Origin: Beroe forskalii
Taxonomy: Eukaryota; Ctenophora; Nuda; Beroida; Beroidae
Assembly (NCBI GenBank): GCA_011033025.1
Contig: WFMF01000121.1
Coordinates: 310,001-374,000, forward strand
Length of the DNA stretch: 64,000 nt
Direction: 5' to 3'
Shown: positions 11,536-23,001 of the stretch, in pieces
Layout of the letters: every line of letters starts with the position of its first letter
Position numbering within the stretch: the first letter of the stretch is position 1
Made by a program: the position numbers and the translations under genes
The notes under the pieces: model-generated
Seen by the model: the letters and a program-made list of their open reading frames with translations, nothing else
Database searches by the model: none
Told to the model about the DNA's origin: nothing

Positions 11536-11699
11536 CAGCCGGGACAGTAATTTCAATGAATCACCCATGTTGAAAGTAATTGATGATAACGTAATATTTA
11601 AATTCTATAAGGTGTAAAAATATATGGGGATTTTTTTCGTAAGAACCCCAAAATTTCGTTCCACATACCTACCTCGAAAAGAATCAAACTACAAAAAAA

Positions 11700-11873
11700 A
11701 ACCCGGAGATCACGTCAAACCCCGGAGATCACGTCAAACCCCGGAGATCATGTCAAACCCCGGAGATCATGTCAAACCCCGGAGATCATGTCAAACCCCG
11801 GAGATCATGTCAAACCCCGGAGATCATGTCAAACCCCGGAGATCATGTCAAACCCCGGAGATCATGTCAAACG
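11700..11873. repeat. Minisatellite, 19-bp unit
   Basis: Nine almost identical copies of GAGATCATGTCAAACCCCG. The first two read CACG instead of CATG. The high identity suggests recent expansion. Confidence 0.95.
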
Positions 11874-11949
11874 TACTGAACAAGTACGAGGACTGGTAGC
11901 TCGAGATTTAATACAGCTCACTCCAACCACTACGTCATTCTCGGGATAC

Positions 11950-12013
11950 AGAAAATAGGCGGTGTTACGTCATCAACACCCCATTGTACACCCTGATAAT
12001 GACGTCATCATCT
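11950..12013. mobile_element. Partial AAATAGGCGG MITE
   Basis: The left end GAAAATAGGCGG and the TGACGTCA core (12000-12007) are present. The right CCGCCTATTT end is absent, so the copy is truncated. Confidence 0.7.
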
Positions 12014-13331
12014 GACTTGAGATCAGGGAAAGCCACACAAGTTAGCTGTACACTGTCAACAAGCTGGTATATTGTAGCAGCTTAAGGCAGAGTAATCAAT
12101 GGATATATACGCCAAAGCGCTTAAAATAAGCGCTATAATAAGGCAATAATACAGATTCTGTGCGGAAAAACGCAAAAATGCTTTGGCCCAAACCAACAAT
12201 GATGACGTTTTATAGCATAGCTTCAACATTCATCCTAGGTTCAATCGCCACTGATATTTTTCAACTCCTTCTTTTGAAAACCTCCCTCCTGAATTTTTAA
12301 CATCTTATTTTATCTATACCATAAAAAACTTAAATTAAAATTTCATCCAAACGTCTTACAAGCTACAGCTATACCTACAAGAAAAAACAATGCTAGTAGA
12401 GGGCATGTGGAGCCATGCCACACTTATCAGATGAAATGGATTTTCTATATTTGCATTATTTTCCACCAATTCCAATTTTTATAATAGTTATTCAGTTATT
12501 TCTATTTAGGCAACCAACGAAATTCACATTTAGCGGTTTCCTGAAACAAATTTCTCTTTTCCGTAATTCATCCGACATCAGATCTAAACATTTCACGACA
12601 TTCTAACAAATCATTCTTCGTCCTTCCGACACGGAACAATTCAAGTTACTTAACCACTGAATTTGAGAAGCTCGTGTCATCCACCTTTTAACAAAACAAA
12701 AATATAACAGTTTTAATAATTACAAAACGGATTTTCCCAAAAGTTATCGATTTTGAAAGATTAAGCTACTCAGGATAATGTTTCTACAAAAATTGAATGA
12801 AATTATCACTGATGATCGTTCATTAAGGAAGGATATGATCCAGGAAAATCCCTGTCGCCAGTTTTCCATCCATAGAAACGTTTTCACATTTGCTACGCCT
12901 TATATCTTTATATACACATTCCTTCTCCTCATTAAAACATTGAAATGATCAGCCGATCCAAACACAATCGAAAAAGTATGGATCAATTTCAAATTTTGTC
13001 TGGAATTACGGTATTGCAGAATATTTTTACGTAGACTAGCACCTTTCAAATACCTTTTTTCAATAGCTATAGATATAAAACCACGCCCCTATCGGATCCA
13101 TTTGGCTTCCGATGGCGTAGCCCGAAAGATGTACCCGGTTTATACCCACAGGCCCAAGGGCTAGTGTTTGCACCAAATATTTCAAATATTTGAACTTTGA
13201 AATTATCTTCAACCATCAGAAGAAAGGGTGGAGACTTATCATTATTTGAAACAATCTTGTTTTCTGTTTATCTTGACATATAGGTTTGTTTGAATTGAAG
13301 CTTTTATTTGAAATAATATGAACTAACCACA
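12014..13331. other. Region upstream of the receptor gene
   Basis: AT-rich, unique-looking sequence before the receptor. No convincing promoter element could be singled out; one TATAAAA lies near 13075. The 63-codon frame at 12415-12606 has no recognisable motif. Confidence 0.4.
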
Positions 13332-13355
13332 TGACACAGAGTGAAAACAAAGAAG

Positions 13356-14951
13356 ATGAAGATGTTCGTGACTACGCCGCCGCCAGGGCCCGAACATCAT
13401 GTCAAGATTTCTTACGCCATCTTTGTGATATTATCTTCCTTCCTGGGAGATACGACTATCTTGGTAGCTTCGATCAAATACAACGCTTTCAGTCTGCATA
13501 AGACCACCGTGGCAATCATTCAGCACTTGGCAGTCGCCGATTTACTGACCAGCAGTATGTACATCAACCAACTTGTTGGAAAAATTCAGCCCCGGGATTT
13601 TCCGAAATTTTCCGAGGATAAAGCGTTTTGGATGGGTCACAATGTCATGGAGCATGTGTACTGGTTCGGTATCTATGTGACCTTATTTTTAACTGCTGCC
13701 TTAACCACAATAAAGCTTCTGATAGTCAAGTATCCATTTCATGCACGTCTCTGGACTACACGGAAAGCTCATCTGGTATGTGCAATTATCTGGGTAACAT
13801 CTTTTTTGTACCAGATTTTAAGCAAAGTATTATCATATCTATTCATAACAAATTTTTTAGATTATTTTAGAAAAATTTTTGGTTATCATACAGTTAATAT
13901 GGTTAATATGACAATTCTTGATTCATTCCGAGTGAAATTATGGTTGGAGACTATCATTCCAATGCTATCACTTTTATTAGTCATCTCCACTTCAGCCGGG
14001 CTGATATATGAGGCGGTTAAGGTGGTGAGACAACGTGGAAACCGTCTCAGGAGGGAGGGACTGGTCACAGTATTAGCTACTGCTGTAGTCTACTGTGTCA
14101 GTGTGCTGCCTGTGGTAGTGATGACGTTTTATACTGTTTCTAGATTTGAAAAAATATTGAAAAAAAGTACAAATTTAGAATTAGATTTTGAATTTGTAAA
14201 ATTTTTCTTGATGTCCTATGTCGGCTATACGGGGGAAAGAGTAATACTTTATGCAGAAGAAGAAGAAGCATTAAAGACAAACTCTATATTCTACTATACT
14301 ATAAGGGCCAACGTCATGGCTAATTTCTTTATCTACAGCCTGACTGTGACAAGTTTTAGAAGGTTCCTTCTTCAGCGAGCTCGTTTAGTCAAAAACGCCC
14401 TATGTTGCAAATCTGCAGTGGTAGCAGAAAACATCATGATGAGGCAAAGGCGGAACATTCAACCTGAGCAGCAACCCAGAAAAGAAGGTGATAACAAGAT
14501 GGCTAACCAACCTGAGGAGCAACCTAGAGAAGAAGATGATAACAAGATGGCTAACCAATCTGAGGAGCAACCTAGAGGGGCAGATGATAACAGGATGGCT
14601 AACCAACCTGAGCAACCTAGAGGAGCAGATGATAACAAGATGACTGAGCAACCTGAGAAGCAACCTAGAGGAGCAGATGATAACAGGATGGCTAACCAAC
14701 CTGAGCAACCTAAAGGAGCAGATGATAACAGGATGGCTAATCTACCTGAGAAGCAACCTAGAGGGGCAGATGATAACAGGATGGCTAACCTACCTGAGCA
14801 ACCTAAAGGAGCAGATGGTAACAGGATGGTTATTAACCAACCTGAGAAGCAACCTAGAGAAGAAGATGATAACAAGATGACTGAGCAACTTGAGCAACAT
14901 CCCCTTTATAGGCACAGTAAACTCCCATGCAACTTTGCTTGGGAAACCTAG
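13356..14951 (+). CDS. Orphan class A-like G-protein-coupled receptor
   Basis: Predicted seven-transmembrane receptor, 531 aa, single exon. Start: ATG at 13356; an in-frame TGA lies upstream at 13332, and the GTG at 13341 is not a usual animal start. Hydrophobic segments fall at about residues 20-41, 52-72, 98-125, 138-163, 197-221, 234-259 and 310-330. LAVADLL in TM2 matches the class A LAxADL signature. TM7 has NFFIYSLTVTSF, a variant of NPxxY without the proline, followed by a basic helix-8 region and a CC pair near residue 350 that could be palmitoylated. The DRY motif is replaced by KYP, and the usual TM3/loop-2 cysteine pair is not evident. Such features are known from cnidarian orphan receptors. 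The tail (about 369-515) is built of 15-16 aa repeats (QPEQPRGADDNRMAN) and ends in a short unrelated stretch caused by an insertion. Ligand unknown. Confidence 0.85.
   Translation: MKMFVTTPPPGPEHHVKISYAIFVILSSFLGDTTILVASIKYNAFSLHKTTVAIIQHLAVADLLTSSMYINQLVGKIQPRDFPKFSEDKAFWMGHNVMEHVYWFGIYVTLFLTAALTTIKLLIVKYPFHARLWTTRKAHLVCAIIWVTSFLYQILSKVLSYLFITNFLDYFRKIFGYHTVNMVNMTILDSFRVKLWLETIIPMLSLLLVISTSAGLIYEAVKVVRQRGNRLRREGLVTVLATAVVYCVSVLPVVVMTFYTVSRFEKILKKSTNLELDFEFVKFFLMSYVGYTGERVILYAEEEEALKTNSIFYYTIRANVMANFFIYSLTVTSFRRFLLQRARLVKNALCCKSAVVAENIMMRQRRNIQPEQQPRKEGDNKMANQPEEQPREEDDNKMANQSEEQPRGADDNRMANQPEQPRGADDNKMTEQPEKQPRGADDNRMANQPEQPKGADDNRMANLPEKQPRGADDNRMANLPEQPKGADGNRMVINQPEKQPREEDDNKMTEQLEQHPLYRHSKLPCNFAWET
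14455..14899 (+). repeat. Coding tandem repeat of receptor tail, part 1
   Basis: About nine units of 45 or 48 bp encode PEQPRGADDNRMANQ-like peptides rich in Q, E, D and N. Length changes come in multiples of three, so the frame is kept. The reverse strand has long open frames (LLRLVSH repeats) that are shadows. Confidence 0.9.
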
Positions 14952-15483
14952 AAGTTCAGATGTAACACCATCGACTGAGTTGAGACCTAGAGAAGTCAAT
15001 GGTTGTTCGAGGCCTTTCTGTCGGACTATGAGCAAGGTGCTTTTCAGGCTGTTCTGGAAGTGTTTCCTGGGATTGGAGCAGAGGCTGCTTCTTCCACTTG
15101 CAAGCAAGCTGGTTAAGGAGCATGGCCTGATGAGGAAGCACCGGTCGGACGACGACTTCAAGATCACAGTGAAGAAGCTGGCGGCACTGGCCTTCCTTCC
15201 TGCTGCGGATGTCGTGGCTAGAGGACCTAGATCGGACTTCCAGCTGGAGGACGACGACTTCCCCAATCTTCCTGGCTCTCCACATGTGGAACGTCCGTGA
15301 CAGAGCTTCGGCTGGATCTGCCCGCACCACCAACGCCCTTGAGTCCTTTCACCACTCCTTCAACTCCCTGCTGTCCTGCCACCACCCCTCCATCTGGACC
15401 CCTCCATCTGGACCCCTCCATCTGGAGAGAAGGAGGAACGACAGGGTCCAGAACCTCCTCCGGAACTACTCCAGACCTCTGAG
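14899..15483. mobile_element. Insertion splitting the receptor tail repeat
   Basis: The tail repeat stops at GAGCAAC near 14892-14898 and resumes at GAGCAAC near 15481-15487. The ~585 bp between is unrelated to the repeat and more GC-rich. TGAGCAAC at both junctions could be an 8-bp target-site duplication, but GAGCAAC also occurs in every tail unit, so this is ambiguous. The inserted DNA carries a broken MULE-type transposase fragment. Confidence 0.65.
15010..15465 (+). pseudogene. Decayed MULE-type transposase fragment
   Basis: Frame one (to about 15235) reads GLMRKHRSDDDFKITVKKLA then ALAFLPAADVV. This matches the conserved xDxxFxxxVKxLxALAFxPxxDV block of Mutator-like (MULE) transposase-domain proteins of animals. 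The next conserved block, MWNVRDR with ARTTNALESFHHSFNSLL and CHHPSIW, continues in a different frame (about 15280-15390). A frameshift therefore separates them, and both the start and the catalytic N-terminal part are missing. A 13-bp repeat (CCATCTGGACCCC) occurs three times at 15390-15421. It cannot encode a working transposase. Confidence 0.75.
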
Positions 15484-15741
15484 CAACCTAGAGGAGCAGA
15501 TGATAACAAGATGACTGAGCAACTTGAGCAACCTAGAGAAGAAGATGATAACAGGATGGCTAACCAACCTGAGCAACCTAGAGGAGCAGATGATAACAGG
15601 ATGGCTAACCAACCTGAGCAACCTAGAGGGGCAGATGATAACAAGATGACTGAGCAACTTGAGCAACCTACCGGTGCAACACAACAGCAGTGGAACAGCA
15701 GTATAGACTGTTGTTCAGGAGACTGTGAAACAGTGTGCTAG
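15481..15741 (+). pseudogene. Stranded 3' end of the receptor reading frame
   Basis: Four more units of the same tail repeat (QPREEDDNRMANQPEQPRGA) are followed by a non-repeat end that includes TGATQQQWNSS and terminates in CSGDCETVC and a TAG stop. This is most simply the original C-terminus of the receptor, separated by the insertion, which brings a stop at 14949-14951. An intron removing the insert is possible in principle, but no clear splice pair was found. Confidence 0.65.
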
Positions 15742-16427
15742 CAGGAAAACATTAAATACAGGTATAGCTTTATTAACATCAGTAACCCTCAATCATACAA
15801 AAAAATACAAGAAAAATTGTAAAAATATCATTTTGAGTTTATGAATTGTAGTATGCTGACTAATACAGGGCATTTTACGGAATAATTCAGTAATTCGTAG
15901 ATGTCTTTAAAACCATCCAAAACGTTGAATTATTTTCTATGTGTGTTTGTGGGCTTATTTTTGAATTTTAGAATATTGGTTGACTTTCTACCTGCGTGAG
16001 TGCTGACAGTGTTAATTATATTATTAAATAATGTAATTTTTCGTTTATTCTTCCGATAATCTAGAAATTTTGTGTACTGGTAAATTGTGGAATGCAATTA
16101 ATCAATTACAATAAATATTCTTGCTTGTTGAATAATTCTTGTTTAATTCTCAGTTCTGAGATGGATTCATCGGTATTAATAAGGGGAGAATAAATTTAAA
16201 GGGGTAGTCAAAACAAAATATACAATTCTGTGGTGATTGAAGTAAAAAGCAACGGTTGCTTTAATAAAGGTTGCTTAGCGACCTCAATACTACCTTATAA
16301 AGGAAATTGTGATTTCATTTGATACCAATAATTTTTTAGTGAGGGTTAGATAGAGATTTGCAGGGAGTGAGGGATGGGATAATGGCCATTAGATAGTGGG
16401 GAATACACAGAGCTGGGAGGGTGACAC
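15742..16427. other. Downstream of receptor, no gene seen
   Basis: AT-rich sequence with an AATAAA-type signal near 16111 (ACAATAAATATTC) that could serve the receptor transcript. No open frame of note. Confidence 0.4.
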
Positions 16428-17160
16428 CACCAGGCAGACACCAGGATACGCTGACACCAGTTCACTCTGACACCTGTTCACTCCGACACCAGGATACGCT
16501 GACACCAGGTTACGCTGACACCAGGTTACGCTGACACCAGGTTACGCTAACACCAAGATACGCTGACACCAGGTTACGCTAACACCAAGATACGCTAACA
16601 CCAAGATACGCTGACACCAGGTTACGCTGACACCAGCAGGCTAACACCAGGTTACGCTGACACCAGCAGGCTAACACCAAGATACGCTGACACCAGGATA
16701 CGCTGACACCAGGTTACGCTGACACCAGTTCACTCTGACACAAGGTTACGCTGACACCAGCAGGCTAACACCAGGTTACGCTGACACCAGCAGGCTAACA
16801 CCAAGATACGCTGACACCAGCAGGCTAACACCAAGATACGCTGACACCAGGATCCGCTGATACCAGGATACACTGACACCAGTTCACTCTGACACCTGTA
16901 TATTTAGTATAAACTGACACCAGGTTACTCTTAAACCAGTTCACACTGACACCAGTTTACGCTGACACCAGATTACGCTAACACCAGTTCATTCTGACAC
17001 CAGTTTAAACTGACACCAGATTATTTTGACACCAGTTGTCAAGTTCACTTTGGCGCCAGTGTATACTGGCACCCGGTTACACTGAAACGAATTTACCCAG
17101 ACACCAGTTCACTCTGGCACCCGTTCAAATTGACACTTGCTTACTCTGATACCAGTTGAC
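16428..17160. repeat. Long minisatellite, 16-bp unit
   Basis: About 45 copies around CTGACACCAGGTTACG, with variants GGATACG, AAGATACG, AGCAGG and AGTTCACT. Variants are interspersed and the 3' part is more diverged, which suggests growth from the left or centre. Confidence 0.95.
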
Positions 17161-17419
17161 ATATCAATTCTTATCTTAACACTTTTTCACGTGTTTTTCA
17201 CTGACATGATCCAATACGCGCGGAACCAAACTTCTCAGGGAAGCGCACTCGGCTCCAATTAATTATCTAATTACATAGGTGCATTGATAGCAGCCAGAAT
17301 GTAAGGAATTTGTGACATTGGCTTATTTATACATCATTTTTTCAAAAAGGTTATAATGCCAATCTTTTCACATAAAAGTTAGTTTGGACATCTGTGGTGA
17401 CCAAAAACTTTTTTTGAAC

Positions 17420-18490
17420 ATGATATTACCTTATTTGTGGCAGCTGTGAGGTTAAATATGAGGCTGATTTGAGCAAAAATGCCTTATTTCACAGCTTTGG
17501 CCATTTAATGCATCAAAGGAGTGTTTTAGTCCTCCAAAAGTATTTTTTCTTGATCTGGAGGTCAAAATCTACCTTTTTAGGTCAAAATTTAGAATTTGTG
17601 ACCTTATGTTGTCAATTTGAGGCTAACACAAAATCCAATTTTTTGATGAAAACATGGGAAGGAAGACACTTATCCTCACCTGAGATCTGCCAACAAATCC
17701 TAATGAGTAAAATTTTGATTTGATGTGATCTTAGACAGTTTCAGCTTCATTTTGGTATCAAGAATATGTCTTTACTTGCTTTTGTTGCTGTTTTGAGGCT
17801 AGTTCGACATCTCAAAACCTGGATTTTACTGTTTTTAGCCACTTCAAACATCAAAGAAGTGTTTGAGTCCTCCCAAAGTTATCAGTCTCAATCAAAGGTC
17901 AAAATATACTTCCTTGGTCAAATTTGGGAGTTTTTGACCTTGCGTTGTCCATTTGAGGCTAAAAATGGCCTGAATTTTGATAAAATCCCCGGAGGAAGTC
18001 ACTTAACCTCTCCTGAGAGCCACCAATCCATTCCATTGTGAAAAATTTGGGTTTGAGGTGATCCTAGACAGTTTCAGCTTCATTTTGCCATCAAGAATCT
18101 GTTTTCATTGGCTTTTGTTGCTGTCTTGAGGCTAAAACTGTGTCGCACATCTGAAAACCTGGATTTTACAGTTTTAGCCATTTTTAACCTCATGGAGGTG
18201 CTTCAGTCCTCTTAAAGAAATGTAATCTTAATCAAGAGGTCAGAATATACTTCCTTGGTTCAAAGTTGGGAGTTTTTTGACCTTGCGTTGTTCATTTGAG
18301 GCAAAAACAAGGCCAAATTTTAAGATGAAATTCCCGGGAGGACATCGCTTAACCTCACCTGAGAGCCACAAATTCATCCTATTGTGCAAAATTTTGGTTT
18401 GAGGTGATCCTTGACAGTTTCAGCTTCATCTTGGTAACAAAAATATGTTTTCATTGGCTTCTGTTGTGGTCTTGAGGCTAAATTTGTGTC
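17420..18490. repeat. ~340-bp tandem repeat, about three copies
   Basis: Long diverged units repeat the order CTCACCTGAGA, GACAGTTTCAGCTTCAT, TTTTGAGGCTA, CTTCCTTGGTCAAA and TTTGACCTTGCGTTG. The GTTTCAGCTTCAT anchor lies near 17738, 18071 and 18417, giving periods of about 333 and 346 bp. Open frames within are short and not conserved between units. Confidence 0.85.
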
Positions 18491-19750
18491 GCGACATCCA
18501 AAAACCCGGTTTTCGGAAAACGGGCCTAAGATTAACCCCTGAGGGACAACATAAAGAAGTAGGACCAGTTTAATGCCACCAACTTGTAGCCACCATGGGT
18601 ACTACAAGTTGGTAAGACAACTTCAGGTCAGGCCCTCTCCCTCTGGGAATAATAGGTTACCGCCTCTTGACCAGACCACGGAAAAAGTAAAGCAGGTAGC
18701 CAGGATCTATCCATGTCAACTTGTAGCAGCCATGGGTACTACAGTTTGGTGTAGGATTGGTTTCTCTTCTGTGTTGGATATTGAGGTTAAGAAGGCCGGT
18801 CTGTCTTGCATACCGCCTTCGATAACCTCAACCGGGCCACGAAGGCCTTGACCTTTCCAGTGGAGACTCTTCTTATGTAAGAGGGTCTTCTCGAATTTTG
18901 AGATAGGTCCCAAGGCTGTATCTCTTTTTAGTTTTTGAGTTATGAGCTCTTTTGTGAGGGAAAGTCGAGTCGCATGTCACAAATCGAAAGCGACTTTTTA
19001 GGTGGTTTTAACCTCATAAAATCTCAATGCAAGGTCGGATTTTGATAATTTTTGTTGCAAATGATAGATATCAATGAGTTCTTTCATATAAGACTGTTTC
19101 CAACCATCTGGGATGCCTGTTTCACTGCACAGAAGCCTTTAAGTGTCAAAAATGGCCAACTTGCATTCTGGCTGCTATCGATGGGTGCAGATAATATTTT
19201 TTTGCAGTTCCCGAGAAATTTCTTGCAGTTTGGTTTCATTGTAGCTCACTCGGCGGCGCTTCGCGCCACCTCGTTCGCAAAAGCAAGCAGCAGGTTGGGC
19301 ATTATCTACAGGGCTGGGGTCTTGGGGCGCAGCCCCCAGAAGCCAGAGGTTCCAAACATTAAGATATTACGTGTAAGTGATATTTCTACAAGAGAAAACC
19401 TTCTTTGTTCAGTTTACATTTAAGATTCATATTGGTACTGAATTAAAGGCGCCAAGCGGGGGTCTGGGGGCGCAGCCCCCAGGAGCCTGAGGTTCCGAAC
19501 AGAAATCAATTGATTGGAACCATAATTTCTGCAACAAAACCAGAAAAAATCAGATTTTCTTGTGATGATGAAGAAACAAACTGCAGTTTGGATCATGACT
19601 TAATCGAAAGGCTTGTCTTGAATGCTATGGCACTCGAACAAACTGCAAATTTTTCGATTTGATGCAACATCCATGAAATTTGCTCAGCAATCTGAGAAAT
19701 TTTGCAGTTTGCTCAGGGAATTTGCAGTTCCCGTCAGGACCTCCAGTCAC
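18491..19750. other. Repeat-laden intergenic region
   Basis: Two related hairpins: CCAACTTGTAG / CTACAAGTTGG near 18579-18612 and a diverged pair near 18715-18752. Two copies of GGGCGCAGCCCCCAG followed by AGCC..GAGGTTCC lie near 19322 and 19464, and a CTCGGCGGCGCTTCGCGCCA palindrome near 19250. The 123-codon frame at 19052-19423 crosses these repeats and is not convincing. Confidence 0.5.
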
Positions 19751-19768
19751 CATATCTGCAGTGGTGCA

Positions 19769-19840
19769 ACTCACCACTCTAAACCCTGATAATGACGTCA
19801 TCAATTCACCATTCTAAACCCTGATAATGACGTCATCAAC
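19769..19840. repeat. Two TGACGTCA 35-bp units
   Basis: Two near-identical units, with palindromes at about 19793 and 19828, match the arrays at 2340 and 3685. Confidence 0.9.
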
Positions 19841-19953
19841 TCTCAACCCTTGGGGAAGCAGCAGTTCTTGTATGATGCGCACAATAATTCCATGGCTGGT
19901 TTTGCCTCATTTTTTGAGCCATTCATACAAATCCATGGAGATTTCATGCTTAA

Positions 19954-20052
19954 ATGAGCCCGGCTTAGCCTTCGTTTCTCTTGATATTCACTTGGCAAGC
20001 TCAAATTCAAACTGTGCGCCCGTACAGACAAACATTATTCACGTGTGACTTT

Positions 20053-20090
<38 letters not shown>

Positions 20091-20095
20091 ACTAG
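19954..20095. repeat. Dispersed repeat ending in (TA)n
   Basis: The segment GCCCGGCTTAGCCTTCGTTT ... ATTATTCACGTGTGACTTTA recurs in the same orientation at about 45058-45170. Here it runs into a (TA)n tract (20057-20088) and then CTAGCATGCCCGTTGGGCCT. That last motif also appears near 44480. These appear to be parts of one transposable-element family. Confidence 0.75.
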
Positions 20096-20640
20096 CATGC
20101 CCGTTGGGCCTGCAAATACACAGCTCACTCGGCGCTGCTACGCAGCACCTCGTTCGCAAGTTTCAAACCCCACAATTCAAATCAACTAAATACTTTTTAC
20201 CGCGTCAAAAATTCCAATCAGATAAAAGTTACAGAGCAACATACTCCAAACAGCATTAAGCAGACTGCAGAAATGAACGCGCGCGCTATCCATCTGCACG
20301 TGCAATTTCTCCATTTCGCGCGCTGCCATGGGGCGTGACGTACAGAAAAACACAATCTGCAACTTTAAGAGATGAGCCGTATATATCTCCAGGAGTTTAG
20401 GATATTCATAAAATCCCTCGACCTACCTACCTACCTACCATAATATACAAGCGAGTAAAGCACAGCAATACATTTCCAAAAACTCAAAGACTGAGGTGTA
20501 TATACGTATCCACTGTGCACCTGGATCAATCGATAAAACGGGTCAAAACACTGCACTACTTTACTATTTTTGACAGAAATTCTATGGAGAGTAATGGCGT
20601 GCACTGCAACATGTGCGCCTTTACATCAATCTCTTTTGTT

Positions 20641-20953
20641 ATTTTGAAGGTTTTACTTCTAATCCAACAGCTGTAACAGCCAATGACAGGAATCGAAGGA
20701 TTCAAGTGTAAACCATGAATATAACCAGTGACAAGTTAGAACACGTTCGTAATCCATGCTTTCTTCGCTCGAGACTTCGCTGCAATGGGCAGCTCCTCAT
20801 TTAACCCTCCCGCACAGTTTCCTGTACGCTCGGCTGAGTGAACCGTGTGGCTGCTTAGGTGAGAGTTCTCACCCTTAGCACGGTAGGCACAGCCGGGAAT
20901 CGAACCACCAACCTCTCGATTGAAAGTACGACACCTTAACCACTGCGCTTATC
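20641..20953 (-). mobile_element. tRNA-derived SINE, full length
   Basis: Read on the minus strand it begins AGCGCAGTGGTTAAGGTGTC (A-box region) and has the B box GGTTCGATTCC. A ~220-bp body follows, ending near GGTTTTACTTCTA in the plus sense. It is about 90% like the plus-strand copy at 28098-28399. The tRNA-like head suggests RNA polymerase III transcription. Confidence 0.85.
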
Positions 20954-21283
20954 TATTGATGCACGTGCACACATGTTCACATCGGTCAGGTACACTTACC
21001 GCACTTACTGGGTATTTATTTCATTGGGAGGGTGGGTTTCCAAGTTGAAAACGAGCCCAAACTACCGAGCTTTCAGTTGCTATCCAACTGAGTTTTAATT
21101 CATTCGCCCAACAAAAACTATTAAACTAAATTATAATAAGTTAGAGCTTAAAAATTAAAAAGAATTAAATCAAATAAACTAAAGAAAAACCAAAAAACAG
21201 CTAAACTTTAGACGGAAGTGCACTAAAACAGTCTAGAATATACCGTCTGTACACCTGTACTTCCACAGCACCTATTTATCACT

Positions 21284-21352
21284 AGGCGGGTGGGTTGATG
21301 ACGTCATTATCAGGCTTTAGAATGGAGCGTTGATGACGTCACACCGCCTATT
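21284..21352. mobile_element. TAGGCGG MITE
   Basis: Ends CTAGGCGGGTGGGTTGATGA and CACCGCCTATTTT, with two TGACGTCA sites (near 21298 and 21333). The core is in the reverse sense to the 7656 copy. Confidence 0.8.
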
Positions 21353-22940
21353 TTACCTGTTTGACATTTAAACGAAGCCTTCAGCCAGACAAATACAAAC
21401 AGAGGTCAATTCAAGTCACGTATGGTATAATATTATGTAAGCAAGCAGAGAATAATTGGGTAATTTCAAGTTAATTTCCTTTTAATATAATTCGTGAACT
21501 TTTCTCTTAAATTTTCTCCGTAATAGTTCGTCCTCAATTTTCTCTGTAATTTTCCGTTTGTAATTGCGCCGTTAATTTGGGATATATTAACGCTGCGATT
21601 TGGAAGATAATTAAAACCAAGAATCTCATGACATTTTAGTGGTTCATTTGACATCTATTAACCAATCAGCGAGTGAGTTTGCCGTAAACTCGCGTGCTGA
21701 TTGGTCGATGTCATGATAGTTTCACGATCCAACTAGCAGGCTTAGACGCCACTGATATTGGTGGTTAACGACTTAGAACAATAGAAACCTATATAATCGA
21801 TTAATCGATATAATTGTTTAGTTCGGGGTAAATTACAAGCATTGATTTCAAACACTTCATCAAATGAGAGGCCGGAGAAGTTTGGAAGCTTAAAATTGCC
21901 CTGGTGTCGCTGCAGAGATACATAATATTTTCATCTTATCAATTGATAACTGTTCAGAACGGCGAATTTGGGACCAGCGCCAAATTTATCGATAGACTGG
22001 AAGAGAGTGCTGGCAATGGTTACCTCAGCACACTGCAACACTTTATAGTGCAATTTTGATAAACTCGCACTAGTTAAGAGAACACTGAATGAAATTGTGT
22101 TCTCATAACGTTATGCTCGCCACTAATAAGTGTTTTAACTTTTTAAGTTTGCTAAGGTATCAAAGGTCCTGCCTTAGCAAGTTAGAACAGAAGGAGAAAC
22201 TCCTCAGAAACAACCCACGATGTCGAATGAATGCGAAATGTTTGACATATAACGAAAGTCCTCATTATTCTCTCCATTAGATATTTTCTGAGAGAAACTC
22301 GGAGCCTGTCAACGAAGAAGCAGACTCTTTCTCAAAATGCAGATACAGATATTAATAAGAATCTAATAGTATAGATATTATATAAGTGACAAAAATAAGA
22401 ATTTAATAATAATACAGATATAAATGACAAAAATAATTCGAGGCGTAAAATGAACGTAGCTAAAACGACACAAATTAATAAATATATCATCAAGACAACA
22501 AATAAATATTAAATAATTATGAAAGAGTATATAAAAACAGTTGAAAGCACAGTTGAAAACAGCCTCAAATACTAACTGTAATTGCAGAACAAGACACGGT
22601 CCGTTATATATACAGCAAAAAACCAGATGCATACTGTTAAATTAAACTACATATTATATAAAGAACCATGGTCCTCTGTTTAATGAACATGGACTGCTGC
22701 CGAGGGGCGGTCAGAGGACTGCTACCTTGCACTGGTATTCTACCTACATATACAGCAAAAAACCCGATGCAAACGCCACTACAACACAACTACAGCAATA
22801 TTAAATATAATGATATCGTATAATATAGTGTCGTGTATTTTCAAGAAAAATAAACCGTAAAGTAAACTGCAGAACTAGTAGACCGCTTAAAGTACGGCTT
22901 AAATCGGCTTAAAACTTGGAAATCAGTGCAGCGACATTGC
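21353..22940. other. AT-rich intergenic, includes CCAAT foldback copy 2
   Basis: A CCAAT foldback lies at 21650-21712 (GACATCTATTAACCAATCAG with the inverse CTGATTGGTCGATGTC). Remaining frames (21466-21654, 22089-22280, 22378-22632) are short and motif-free. TATACAGCAAAAAACC occurs twice, near 22610 and 22749. Confidence 0.5.
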
Positions 22941-22943
22941 CAT

Positions 22944-23001
22944 GACATCGACCAATCAGAGTGCGAATTAGCGGTCAACTCGCGCTCTGATTGGTCCGCA
23001 T
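22944..23001. repeat. CCAAT-box foldback, copy 3
   Basis: GACATCGACCAATCAGAGTG and the inverse ACTCGCGCTCTGATTGGTCC, with an 11-bp centre. Same family as 1898-1950. Confidence 0.85.

Noticed and set aside
13341..13355. Receptor start at 13341
   Set aside because: That codon is GTG. The first ATG in frame is at 13356, after an in-frame TGA at 13332.
14400..14875. Minus-strand frames across the receptor tail (LLRLVSH, GCSGWLAILL repeats)
   Set aside because: Antisense shadows of the coding tail repeat; codon pattern and the 7TM context support the plus strand.
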